Positions 26,321 to 39,500 of a DNA stretch of 64,000 nucleotides are shown here, in pieces. Source of the DNA: Glandiceps talaboti (lineage: Eukaryota > Hemichordata > Enteropneusta > Spengelidae). The stretch is taken from positions 10,652,001 to 10,716,000 of the forward strand of contig NC_135556.1 in NCBI RefSeq assembly GCF_964340395.1, read 5' to 3'. The position numbers and the translations under genes were made by a program. Under the pieces are notes generated by a model that saw nothing but the letters and a program-made list of their open reading frames with translations, was not told where the DNA came from and made no database searches. Numbering within the stretch: position 1 is the first letter of the stretch; every line of letters begins with the position of its first letter.

Positions 26321-26475
26321 ATTCATTTGTTTGTTTGTTTGTTTGTTTGTTTGCTTGTTGTTGTTGTTGTTGTTGTTGCTGCTGCTGTTGTTGTTGTTGT
26401 TGTTGTTGTCGTCGTCGTCGTCGTTGTTGTTATTGGGGTTGCTGTTGTTGTTGTTGTTGTTGTTGTTGTTGGGGT
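26321..26475 (+). repeat. Compound microsatellite (GTTT)n(GTT/GCT/GTC)n
   Basis: A TTTG run (26321-26356), then mostly GTT trinucleotides with GCT and GTC interruptions to 26475. Inside unit 1 of the tandem duplication. The valine-rich ORF across it is not a gene. Confidence 0.97.
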
Positions 26476-27240
26476 TAATTTTTGCTGCATATTACAGGCA
26501 CTGAAGCACTGTCATTGATAAAATTCAAACATGGTATCATAAGTTTAGTCTATCCGAGTGAAAAACGAAGCAAAGTCACAAATCGCGATGTGGACAGTTT
26601 GGTTAGAAGAGCATTTAAAATAATTATGCATAATTTAAAAGATTCGCTAGCGTAGTTTAGTATATCATATCGTGATCTAAGCATATTACATCACAGTCAT
26701 ATACCAATGCGCATGCGTATACTTCCAAAAATATGTTTTCGGCAGATATTAAAGCAATGGCAGGATTAACAAAGTAATTCGTTGTTCGGCGTTGTTCTCT
26801 CTAGATCTGTATCTATAACTCATATATTCATGATTAATTCTTTTGGTTGTTGTTTTTTTCTCTCTCTCTCGTAAAAATGAGTGACTTTGTAATAGCTATT
26901 TCCGATAATTTATCTGAAAAATGCTTCGTTGCCCTTTCACCGAGAGAGCTCACATGTGCTGTCGATGCGAAACGTTGACTTCGTTTATATGAGTCCAAAA
27001 AATGTATCAAAATAACACCTACACATGTATTTGATACAGTAATTTTAGAATGTTTTGTGTGATACAGTTAACGTTTTCTTTCGATGTTTTCTGTCATTGT
27101 CCAGAAATATCGACACTTCTGGATGGGAACTTGAAATAATTCATTTTACGGTTCAAAGTGTAGTATTTACAACAGAATGATACAAGTTGAAAAAAGTTAA
27201 AATGATAACAACAGAATGATAAAAGTTAAAAGGGAGTTTA

Positions 27241-27313
27241 GTCATTTGTTTGCTTGCTTGCTTGTTTGTTTGTTTGTTTGTTTGTTTGTTTGTTTGTTTG
27301 TTTGTTTGTTTGT
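27241..27313 (+). repeat. (GTTT)n microsatellite
   Basis: About 18 copies of GTTT with GCTT variants, at the matching place in unit 2 of the duplication. Confidence 0.96.
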
Positions 27314-27429
27314 TGCTGATCGCAGATCGCGATGTAGACAGTTTGGTAAGAAGAGCATTTAAAATAATTATACATAATTTAAAAGATTCGATAGCGTAGT
27401 TTAGTATATCATATCGTGATCTAAGCATA

Positions 27430-27925
27430 TTACATCACATCACAGCATATAACCCCACATCACATCAAACCACACATCACATCACACCATGTTATACCAC
27501 ATCCCACCACAAAAAAAAACCCACACTGCATCACATCTCATCACATCACGTCAAGTCACACATACCGCACATCACCTCACCTCACCATACCACATCACAT
27601 CACACCACATCATATCACATCACATTACACCATACCTCACCCAACCTCACATCACATCACATCTCATCACATCACATCACATCACAGTACATCACATCAC
27701 AGTACATCACATCACATCGCGTCACATCACATCACATCCCACCACACCACCTCACATCACATCATACCACACCTACAACACCACCACCCCATCCGACCCC
27801 ACATCACCTCACATCACTACATCTCACCTCATCTCATCACGGCACAGTACATCACATCACATCACATCACATCACATCACATCACATCACCTCACTCACC
27901 TTACCTCACCTCACGTGACATCATA
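27430..27925 (+). repeat. (ATCAC)n pentanucleotide satellite
   Basis: About 500 bp of CATCA/CATCAC with CTCAC and CACAC variants, starting exactly where unit 2 of the tandem duplication ends. A 149-codon His/Thr/Ser ORF across it is a repeat artefact. Confidence 0.95.
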
Positions 27926-28705
27926 TCATATACATTAAATGCGGCTGCGTAAAGTTAATAACCTATGATCATCTGATCAAAAGTCGAATTGCGGAGAATT
28001 AGAAGTACAGCACTTATATTATTAAAAGGTCCTGGGATGATCATGTACATACATACACACTGCAAAGTTCAAAAATAAATTATATTCGTCTTAGTTGACG
28101 TATTCTGACCTAATTTGTTACAATGGTAATTTGTGCTATCGAAGGCCAGTATTAACATTGACATCATCAGACTAGAGTGGTTTCATGTATCATTTATACA
28201 CCAATCGCCGAGTAAAACAGCTAGAAACTCAGCTTGTGTTACTAATAGTCCGTACTCAGGACAACAAATGGTTGGGCCTTTGCCGTTTGTGGCCCGAGAT
28301 TTTTTGTATTTTTTAAAATTTCGTTATGTATGCCCTTTTTTTAAATCTCGACCTCGTTTATCTTATTGTATAATAATTTTAAAAAAGAGAAGAAACTCTT
28401 TAGAAATTAAATGATAAATGGTCTGATACTGTATTGCTTTTTTCATTAATTTACAGGCACTGTGGTATTTGATCGATTATTCAACGAATTCTTTTCCAGT
28501 GAGGGGGAGGAGGGGGTCGAGTTTGCACCAATGCGGCCTCACTCTGTTTTAATTCGCCCTGTCTATCTATAATTGTGACTGTACTTCTCCGTCGTCACTT
28601 CCAGCCTTTGTCTGCCTCTCCGTCCCCTGCTCACCCCCTATCTCTTTCTCGCTCGATCATTTTCGTTATGTCAGCGGCAAAATACGTTCTGGCTTGCAAA
28701 AATGC

Positions 28706-28890
<185 letters not shown>

Positions 28891-29502
28891 TGTTAAGTTA
28901 TCACTAGGACTGTTTCCAGTCAACTAAGATACACCATTCTTGTCAACCAAAACAATTCGCGTGTTTACCGCTGCCACAAAGAGGACAGTCGACTTTACGA
29001 CAATTATATGCATGCGTATTTGAAGCATATATCTAGAGATACGTTTATTTTGGTTTTAATAGAAGGAGAAATATGCATATTATAAAATATCTTAAAGGGT
29101 ACATTTATCTTAGTGGGGTTTGGAGTTGATATTCCACGCATGGCTTGAGTCGTCAGTCTTCGTTACTAATACAGCTTTTCTAGAAATGACACTATGGAAG
29201 CGATTCATAGTGAATAATAACGAATATAGCACACATAGTCAACACCACTGTTACATGTTCACTATGACATGAACATTGCGTGTATAAAATTTATCAACCC
29301 TTTGCCCGTCTGAAGAAGGGGCATGATCTTGTTAATGGTGTGAGTGGGATAATTTATGCTGTGTTTTAAAAATGTACTTGTATTTACATACTTAGGAGTC
29401 ATTTGCTGTTGGCAGAACTCAAAACTGGCATTTAGGTGTAATACTTACACAAACAACTCAATGACATAATTTAGTGTCCGTAAAAAAGTCAAGGAAACCC
29501 CA

Positions 29503-29571
29503 GCCTGGAATACAGGCGAATGAGGGTTTTGAATTCCTCCCTATTCGCCTGGATTCTAGGCAAAGAAAACC
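29503..29571. repeat. Small fold-back (24-bp arms)
   Basis: GCCTGGAATACAGGCGAATG pairs with CATTCGCC-type sequence TATTCGCCTGGATTCTAGGC. Related half sites lie near 5525-5585 and 23632-23712, so it is a small dispersed hairpin family. Confidence 0.65.
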
Positions 29572-30963
29572 CCTACCATACCATCAACTGTATGTGCTAA
29601 TAATGCCATGCCATACGACTATTTATTGAATATAATCGAAGGCATTCGTTGACACTGACATTATTACTAGAATTGATTAATTGAGGTTGTATGTAAGTAG
29701 TTTCATGCGAGGGAAAAACTTACAAACTGAGCTTATGCCACTTTTAATGTCCAAACTTTGTCACAAATTAAATAGTAGCGTTGTTACATACTAATTTTGG
29801 TAAAGAAATGTGGAGTTTCGTCTCCTAAAGTAATTGTGATGAGAATTGTTGACGAGGACACAAAGCGAAAGCTCCGCCATTCTTTAGTAGGTTTACTACT
29901 GCTTGTCTGTAGTAACCCTGTATTTCATTTAATATACTATACTGATCAAAATAAGCGTCACAAATTACAAGACAAACTTTAAGATTGTGTAATTAATGAC
30001 TAAATTTTGATAATAAAAGCACAATTGATTCCCTGAGAGTTGATTGGAGCAGTTTGATAGGTTTAAATGGTGATAACAGGGTTATATAAGAATTTGAGAT
30101 TATATAAGCGAGCATTATCGAAATATATATCCATATCACAATGGTTTTAAATCGAATTCCATTTAATTTTTCAATTATCGCAGTAAAAGTTGATTATATT
30201 ATCAAAACTTACTTCGGGGATATTCAATCAAACCTCGGTTACTAAATGTAAGAAACGAGAAATGTACTAAACTCCCGACGAACTGCGTAAAATCAGAGAA
30301 GGAATTGTTAGTATTACATAGTTAAATTTAGAATGTTTTGTCTACACATCTTTAATTGTCATAATTGTCGTGGCGGCTTTTTTTACGAACTAAAGTTACC
30401 TGTAATGCCCCTTTGTCAGTTAGTTTGAACTATCCAAATATATATTTTTTAATTGATTCCGATAACAAGACTTAAGAAAATAGGGTAGGTGAGTCTGAAC
30501 TTTATTTTATTTCTTTTTTGTTGTTGTTGAGAAATTACTTCAACGCTAAGACAAGATACTCGTTGGTCGTAATACTTCTGTGATAATTCGACGAGGTGAT
30601 GTAAAAGTAGTACGTGTACATGTAAATGCAGACAATAGGACACGTGAAGTAGATGACCACAATATGCACACTGTACTGTTCAACTTACAGTCTTAAAAGA
30701 CATGGTTTCTCTGGAACGGGGTATTTTAAAAAAAATGACCAAAGATACTGTGGCAAATAAATGTACATAGAAATAAAAGTAACTTTTCGCCAGTTTCATC
30801 TTTATGAATGTTAACAAAATGTTTACGGTCGGAAGGAAGGTTATCGAAAACATTTTTTTTTTCAATTCGGCCTAATAATAGTAGACTTGGATTTCACTTT
30901 AGAACTAATTGCAGAAGGACTTGTCATTATTCAAATTATTCCCTACAATAGAAGATAGTTACC

Positions 30964-32488
30964 CTGTAACAGAAGGTTGTCACGGACTTTCTTAAAATCT
31001 TACTAACACTGCGACTTTGCATCATCTGGCGCGGCACTAGCAGCTTTCTAACATTGCTACATTGTACATTTCACCGTCTGGCATGACACTGGAAGCTTTC
31101 TAACATTGCTACATTGTACGTGTCATCTTCTGGCACGACACTGGAAGCTTTCTAACATTGCTACATTGTACATTTCACCGTCTGGCACGACACTGGCAGC
31201 TTTCTAGCATTGCTACATTGTACATTTCACCGTCTGACACGACACTGGAAGCTTTCTAACATTGCTACATTGTACATTTCATGGTCTGGCACGACACTGG
31301 AAGCTTTCTTACATTGCTACATTGCACATTTCATGGTCTGGCGCGGTACTGAAAGCTTTCTTACATTGCCACATTGTACATTTCATGGTCTGGCGCGACA
31401 CTGGAAGCTTTCTAACATTGCCACATTGTACATTTCATGGTCTGGCGCGGTACTGAAAGCTTTCTTACATTGCCACATTGTACATTTCATGGTCTGGCGC
31501 GGTACTGAAAGCTTTCTTACATTGCCACATTGCACATTTCATGGTCTGGCGCGGTACTGAAAGCTTTCTTACATTGCCACATTGTACATTTCATGGTCTG
31601 GCGCTTTACTGAAAGCTTTCTTACATTGCCACATTGTACATTTCATGGTCTGGCGCGGTACTGAAAGCTTTCTTACATTGCTACATTGCACATTTCATGG
31701 TCTGACTGACACGACACTGGAAGCTTTATAATGTTGCTACATTGTACATTTCATTGTCTGGAGCGGTACTGAAAGCTTTCTAACATTGCTACATTGTGCT
31801 CCATTGTGCTGTTATTGTCTGATTTGATAAGTACAAGTTAATGACAATTGTTACATTTAAAGCCAAGGATCACCTAGATACAAATCATGTTTAAGAAAAT
31901 GTAGAAAAGTTTGGTAAGATTTGTATGTGTCAGAGGCTGAAATGTAGTAATAATGTTAGTGAGATTTCTAACCAACTGGCCGATAATGTAGCAATGCGAG
32001 GCAAAATGTAAAAAAAAAATAAACAGAAAACATCGAAAGAAAAATAACTGTATCACAAAAGAAAACAATTCTAAAAATTACTGTATTTAACATGACTTCA
32101 GAAAATAGGATAGGTAGGTCAGAATTTTATTTTATTCTAATCATACTTTAGTTTTTATAAATGAAGACAATTAAAATTTAAGACGACAAACACGTTATGC
32201 AGACTGTACTGTTATAATCTAAAAAGATGTGGTTTCTGTCTGGAATAAGATGTTTTTGAAAAAGTGACTATAGATGAAGCAACATGAAGGTGTACACGGA
32301 AATAGAAATAAATTGTTACCATTTTACCTTCTTTTCACAAAAAAAATGTTTAGGATAGTAATATTTTTTCGATGTAGCAGATAAAATATAGTAGTCTTTA
32401 AAATGTCGGTAAGGATTTTGTTAATTAAGCCAGCCGATAAAATGTAACAATGTTAGTAAGATTGGGTGAGACAGTGTTTTGTTTCAGG
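30964..32488. mobile_element. Fold-back element family F, copy 2, with internal array
   Basis: Ends CTGTAACAGAAGG and GTTTTGTTTCAGG with inner TCTTACTAACACTGC / TAACAATGTTAGTAAGATTG, matching the arms of 5855-6079. Further inverted half-blocks (GATAAAATGTA, GTCGGTAAG) recur in 31900-32470. The interior between the arms contains the 52-bp array. Confidence 0.65.
31030..31800 (+). repeat. 52-bp minisatellite inside family F element
   Basis: About 15 copies of a unit running AGCTTTCTAACATTGCTACA, TTGTACATTTCATGGTCTGG, then CGCGACACTGGA. Two subtypes (TGCTACA/CACGACACTGG and TGCCACA/CGCGGTACTGA) cluster on the left and right. The unit contains the AACATTGCTACATT...TCTGGC motif of the element's own arms. 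The Trp/His-rich ORF across it is an artefact. Confidence 0.93.
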
Positions 32489-33381
32489 TTAGCTGGCTTC
32501 TTTTGTATTTTCTGCTGATCGATTTACACAAGTTGTTGAATTATCAGAAATTAGCACCGAATCGAGAGAGGTTTGCAGCAAGAATTTCTGAGACGCGCCC
32601 ACCAACGATAATCAAAGACCCGAGTCTTGTACGGATGAACATTTAAAAAAAATGGTGTAATAATTGTTCCGCAGTCAATTTAACATTTGTGTAAACGAAC
32701 AGACTACCATGATTTATTTCAAGAAATTAATAAATAAATACTTATTCACTAAAACTATGTGTTCTGCACAAAAAAAACTATATACGCGAAACGTCAGATC
32801 GAACCCATCGCATTCAAAATCTGACATGGACGGGAGAATACAGATGTCCCATTTACATCAAGGGGCATCGGACATTTGATGATCTTGAGACAAAATGTTT
32901 TCTATTGTAAAATAAATTAGATGTCACGTAATAAAATTACAGAAAAACAGGAACTGTGTTATCATGTTTTAGCGGGAAATAGTAGGTACTTTAAGGGATT
33001 GACCTTGCAAACAAGAAAAACTTATAATTATCCAAAATATCGAAAAGGTGATTACGTTAATATACTGTCACTTATATATTAAGTTCCCTATGTTGCAATA
33101 GTCTACATGGCGTGGTAGGATACTAAAACAGTAAGATCATTGTTGTACACCTTCGAAAACAACAGTTAATCACGGACAAATTAAAGAAACTTCCTTGTCT
33201 GTGAGTTAATATAAATGATCGAAAATACGTGAACCAGGACACACCAGGATCAATACTTTCCTTAAAGTATGACTTAAAAAGAAATGTTTGTTGAATTTTC
33301 CTTTATATGATGGTTTATTTCAGAATGTAAGATTGCCAATCGTCAGTCCCTCGCTATAAATTATTGTTACTCGGTATATAT

Positions 33382-33557
33382 AGCCTACCTGTAGTCTTGA
33401 AGGACAGCTGATGGTACGCTATTTCAGTCAGTGGTCCTAAATGTCATTTTGATTTTTTTTTTAAATCTAGTAAAATTTATAACCAATAATAAAAATGGCG
33501 GCTAGGATCGCTGACATAGTAGTAGCGCCAGTTGTCCCTCAAGACTACAGGTAAGCT
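33382..33557. repeat. Inverted repeat, 29-bp arms, with splice-donor-like sequence
   Basis: Arms 33382-33410 and 33529-33557 pair with three mismatches. Each reads outward as TTGTCC.TCAAGACTACAG|GTA(A/G)GC. On the plus strand an ATG at 33495 (AAAATGGCGGCT) opens 18 codons (MAARIADIVVAPVVPQDY) up to that donor. It may be a mobile fold-back, a first exon, or a YY1-type site within a hairpin. Confidence 0.6.
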
Positions 33558-36500
33558 ATGGCATATATGTACAAACTCGATTTTCCTATTCGAGGGTTTT
33601 ATAAAAAGAAATACGGTATATAATTTTCATAGATGTTCGTTGTCTTTTCCTACGATATTTCGATAAACTTGTCCCACAAGGTATAAAGTGAGCTCGGTGG
33701 ACGAAGTCACGATACTGTTTGTATGTAAATAACTACCCGTATAATGCCATGTATCACAAAAGTAGAGTTTATTTATATCTGCTCATAAATTTACCGACAC
33801 TTATGCCCAGTCCACTACCTTAAGCTAGCGCTAAGACATTTCGTTGAAATTTTCTTACAGGTAAACTATATAGCCAGCTAGCATGGTGAGCAGACGAAGC
33901 CATCGCTGTCTGTAAGCAGAACTAGTCATATAAAGGTGGGAGTTTTTACTAAATTTTTGCAAAATATTTTCCCATAAATTGCCGACATTTTTACGTCAGG
34001 TATCCGAGTTTCTGTCATAAAAATAAAGTCCAAATATTTTAAGTACTTGCTGGAGAAATTACCGGTAGTTGACCAAAGCCCGTATTTAATCACGCCATTG
34101 TAGAAACCAGTCTATTCCCAGAGGATAATCAATAAATCAAAAAATACGAGAACATCGTGTTTACTTCAATTATCGTAATGCGGTACCTTTATTAAGTCTT
34201 TTCCAAGACAAACTGTAGGTTTCGTTAAAATAAACAAGAATGTGGTATGATTTACGATACATAAACTCTGGGGAGTTTTAAACTCTCTGAAAACTGCACA
34301 ATTTTATTAAAAAGTGTGAACGTTAGTCAGAGAAAGGTGTTATTCCGTGATATGGTTGCCAGTATACCATTAGAACGATGGACACTCTCCCATTGCAAAT
34401 TGACAAAAAACATGGAGGCTGTAATAGCTTGGCAACCGTATTGACTCGATTAATATGCACCTTAATTGCAACTTACAAATTTTCTCGCCCAAAAACTCTT
34501 AATTTTTAATATAGAAAACGGGGATAATTGTTTTTCTCAAAAAAAAATCCAGACGATAGCTGATTACCATATACACACAAAAAAAATACATGCTGCTAGA
34601 ACGACCGTGTCGTGTTCAACAGTTTAAATCATTCTCCATATCAATTTTTATAGTGGAACCGGGTCAATTTTCTTAAATAAATAGGAAACAGGAAGATAAA
34701 ATATGAAAATACAAAATTGATTTCAAGTAATGACAGACGAAATGTATCATCTATCATATTTGCGCCACTACTGGCGTATCAATTCATGTCAACTGATCAA
34801 TGTCATCGATGCTACAAAGAATTTGATGCCCAAACTCTCCTGTCAATGGAAAGCCCTCAGTACCTCCAGTATAAAGTGTATTGAAATTGACATAGACACG
34901 GATTTTACCTTTTGCTAGTGAAATCGAACATGGTCCCATTGAAATTGAAATTGACATACAGGAAGGACGGTGTCAGGCTTTGCTACAACTACAGTTTGAT
35001 GACTTAGAAATGGACATCTACTCGGAATTGATCTTTGCCGCAATGAAACCTTTTCTTATCGAAGGTCATTTGAATTATATAAGCAGTAGATTACATGAAA
35101 TTAACGAAATTTAAAAGAGAATTGGTAGCAACTAAAGGAAATGAACACGAAAATTACACATTCGTAATCCGAAATATAACCATACTATATACACTGTGTC
35201 GATTTCATTTCCACATGTTACACTGTGTGTAATTAACAAGCGCGAAAGTAGACAGAAACGCCTCATTTCGTGAGAAACCTACTACAAACTGTAATCGTAA
35301 ATTGCAATATAAATTCAAATGAATCATTTCAATGTGAATAACACACTATTGATCAAATAAATCAGAAGAAATCTAACACCAAGATGCTGTCGATTTTTCT
35401 AATTCGATGTATGTTTCCATTTTCTACCAGGTTAAAATGATAAAGGAAAAGGCCGGGAGATCAAGATGGCAGACTACCAGAAGTGTTCGAAGACAAACGA
35501 CATCGTGACATTTGTCCGTCAACCACTAATTTTCAATAACTGTGGGTTTCCAAAATATATTGCTTGACTTTATTACACGGTTTTTTTACCTAATGTACAA
35601 AAAAATTGATGAAGTAGTTATAAATTCTTCAACGTAATGCATGCATGAAAAATTTCCCTGGCGTGAAAATTTCAACACCGTCAACACCGTTAACGTTGCT
35701 GTAAATTATCTGCCATGACACTGAAATAAAAACACCTGACCCAGAATCGGCGGGAAAACTAATTTTATGGCTATACGTATATATATACCCAGTGTTACAG
35801 TATGAAGCATTCTTGTATAGTTTCCAAAATTGTACATTGTAGTAAATTTGAAAGGAACATTCCAATTTGTTATAATTAGAAGTGGATAATGTAAAAACAC
35901 AAAATAAACTAAACGATTTATAATTCTTGGAACGCAAATTAAACGATTCTAGGAACTGTAATCAAAATTCATAATTACTTTCCACATTTAGCTTGGGCAG
36001 GTGTATTTTCATTTAATTATATTTCAACGCTTTGACAGACATAAACACAGATTCAATTTGGTATATATTTTTATGGTAATAAATTGCCCCCTTGTTGAAA
36101 AAATAAATCATTAGCGGTCGATTCAATCACATACTAACCCAACACATTTTTTTCCCTGAGATTTACCCTAATAATACCCAGCGTTTCATCACTCCACGAA
36201 TTGTCACGACTTATCTTGGTAAAACGACTCTATAATATATCTCCAGTCTAATAAAGGTTTGTTGAGAAACCTAGCTCGTGACAAATAAGATATTTACATT
36301 TTACTTCTGTAAGAATTCCATCTTTATCGGTAACGTTCAATTTCACCCGTCATGTTTCAACGTTATGTTTCAACGTTATCATCGCAATGTCGTCTTGCAG
36401 AAAGAAAATGAATGAGAATGTCACTATAATTTAAAGTTCACTTAATTCAGTTCAAACTTCTTGAGAAAAACCCCACTCAGGTGCGAAAATAATCGGAGAT

Positions 36501-39500
36501 TCAATCCGTTTTTTTGTACTGAAATACTACAATTATTTTAAAATACATAGAATAATTAAATTTGTCGCATGTCCACCTTTATACTTTTCAAAAATACAAA
36601 TATAATTCAAGCTTCGATCAGATATGAACACATATGACTGTCACAGTAAAAGTGATTTTTTTAAATTCAAAGTGAAAGACAACTACAACGTCATTATTAT
36701 TGTCTTAACTATTGTCGTGATTTCATATCTGATTCACTCTAATAAAGAAACTACTATTACTGTTGTGGACTGATAATCACGTGTTTCGTCTTAGATCGAG
36801 AGTCGTGATCAAACGAATTTTAAGAGAGATCTGGCCATTCATTTCAAAGATGGTAGACTCGTGGACAATGGAATCGATATACTTTTTTTAGATTATCCGT
36901 AACTTTTGAACGGAAATCATCGTAGGGTGAACAAAACTGCGATAAAAATTGAATTAAGTTCGCTTCCTCTCTGTTTCGGCCATAAATTAAGTAAAATTAT
37001 CAGGTCTGTTAGCCATAGCAGTGGTTTCATTACAGTCCAATCGTATAAACAGACATACCGTTCTCGTATATATTATCTATCTATCTATACATACTATAAA
37101 TGAAATGACATTTCTTAGATACAAATCATCTGCGCACATCACTCAAATTAGTCGTCTCTAAATGAATACCCGCCCTCGTCATGCCTGGTATACATGTCAG
37201 TCGTCGTTGAGCATCGACTTAAAATCAATGATTTTACTGTATGTAGTTATTTGAAGTCGGGTGATCGTGCAGTAACGACTCTGTGGGTGTTTGAGGAGTC
37301 ACCTTGAATGCAGAACTAGTACTACTCTGAACGACGTCAAAAAAGACTATTAATTTAATTAAAAACTGTGTAATATGCTAAAGACAAAACAAACAATTAC
37401 ACAATAAAACTAATTAATAAGGTTATCTTGAAAAAAATAAGCAAGCTTTGACGGTGAGCTAGCTAAGAATATATGTTAGGTAAGAATTCAAACTCTCCGT
37501 CACCTGCTGTCGGAACCTATAAAAATCTCAATGACAAAATCCTAGCGCCATAAATGACTCGGTACATACAATTCAAGCCTTGAAAAGAAATATAAACAAA
37601 GTGAACACTTACAGAACTGATGCATCCATGATTCTAACTTTTGGCATGTATTTGGAGACGGGCCTGTAGCTGACAGTATAGGCATACTTCGAAAAGTCTG
37701 CTTATTCGCGTCTAAGTCGAGAATTTGCATTGCAGCCAACTTTCGGTGATTTTAAAGAAGTGTGCTAAGCGGCAAAGTGCGGTAACACGGGTCAGTCTAC
37801 TACACAAGTCGCTTTATTTCCCTACCCGCTCGTAAATTTTTATATAAGGACAAAGGAGTGAATGTTTGGCACGCTTTTCTCACCAAGCACAGAGAGACAC
37901 TAAACAAGTCTAGGAGGTGCTAGGTGGGGGAAGAACTTTCCGACTCGCCTTGCCTGTTGGCAGAGAATGTTTCAACCCAAGAAATACCTTTTTATTCTTA
38001 CACCCTTTCATTTGTTTAAATGATGAAGACATGCCGACTGGGCTAGAAATATAGATAGTTATCACATTTAGGCCAATTTAAAGCGCAATTAAAGTCCAAG
38101 TACGTGCTATCAGCAAGTAAGAATCGCGGTGTCGTTAAAGTTTCTAGATCGATTTTCCAATCTCAGAGAACATTTGAAAGACTAGGAGACGGAAAATTGC
38201 ATTGATGAAAAAAAAGGCGGGCTGTTTACGTCAAGAAGAATCTTTGAGTAATTATCTTTAAATAATCACCGACGTACAGATAATAGTCATGATTAATCTT
38301 ACCTAGGCAATAGTACACTGTGCCTAAAAAACTTACCATGTTTTTGGCGCTCCATTTCGAAATCACGGCAATATGCGTTGAGGGCGTATTGTATGATGCG
38401 CGCCATCTACGGCGAGTGTACTTGATTCGTTTGTTTTTATTGTGACTTAGGTGAGTAGATAGTAGATTTATATGAGAAAATACACTGTCACAGAATAGTT
38501 AATTGGACTTGACTTGAAGTTCCTGATGTGTCAAATTTTGAAATATATGATCATTTTTAATTTGAAACAAGTTGTGCTGTATACTCACTATGAAGTAATG
38601 AATGTAATAACCCAGCCAGCTGTCTCACACACAAAAAATCGACGTGTGTATGTTTTCTCGAGTATCATCGAAGTGCGTACACCAACACTAAGCAAATCAT
38701 TTCGACTGGGCTGACTAAGGAAATCATAATTTGAGAAATATTTAAAACGTAAAACCAATAAATTAATAAGCGTCAACTTAAACATTAACAGTGTTTTCCT
38801 GATGTATAGGTGTATTATATTAACAGTTTAATTGGAAGTCAATGAAAAGACATTGCATACATATGTAGTTCAACGCAGTGTCACAAGTTATTTTTTGAAG
38901 CTGACATCAATGAATATATATTTTACCCCAGCTGATAAAGACTGTATTAAACCTTACCACCCAAAGTAGAAGTTCAATCCTATCGCTACGGAGTAACAGG
39001 ACGGGGTAATTGTTTGTAAACAAAAAAAACCTACAACTTGAGCTAAACATGATTAAAGGCACATGGGCCACAAACTGATAGATGGAGAGTGCATGGGCCA
39101 ATTAACTTCAGATACTGTTTTTATCAATTTGCTTATACGTTGGTTATGTCTTAAAATGGGTATTTTTCTTGATAGATTATTGACAGGTGTATGTCTCTGC
39201 AGTATGATCTTAATGTCAATGCAATTCTTGGGTATACCCAAAAATTATCATTTATTCGGGTTGTTAAAATCCTGCGATGCAACCGATCTCACAAATATTA
39301 GTCATGATTAGACGTGTTTCAGTCGGTACATATGGAGTTCAGTTCTTCGGATACAAAAGCAGAAAAACAATGGATTTTCAATTAGGCGACACGGTGTATT
39401 TTTACTTCTCGCACAACCGGGTTTTTTTTTGTTACAAATCACACAAGCACTGTTATAGCGCGCTCGCACATGAAATGTTAGATTTTACTTCACTGTTGTC

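Larger units (their letters stand above)
25812..27439 (+). repeat. Direct tandem duplication (~0.75-0.88 kb units)
   Basis: Unit 1 (25812-26695) and unit 2 (26694-27439) both start CAGTCATATACCAATGCGCA and end CGTGATCTAAGCATATTACA. They differ by point changes, a 22-bp insertion near 26941 in unit 2, and microsatellite length: a GTTT run plus a long GTT/GCT/GTC run in unit 1, a GTTT run alone in unit 2. The duplication is fairly recent. Confidence 0.93.

Noticed and set aside
27489-27938. 149-codon His/Thr/Ser-rich ORF
   Set aside because: Translation of the ATCAC satellite.
31210-31560. Trp/His-rich repetitive ORF
   Set aside because: Translation of the 52-bp minisatellite.
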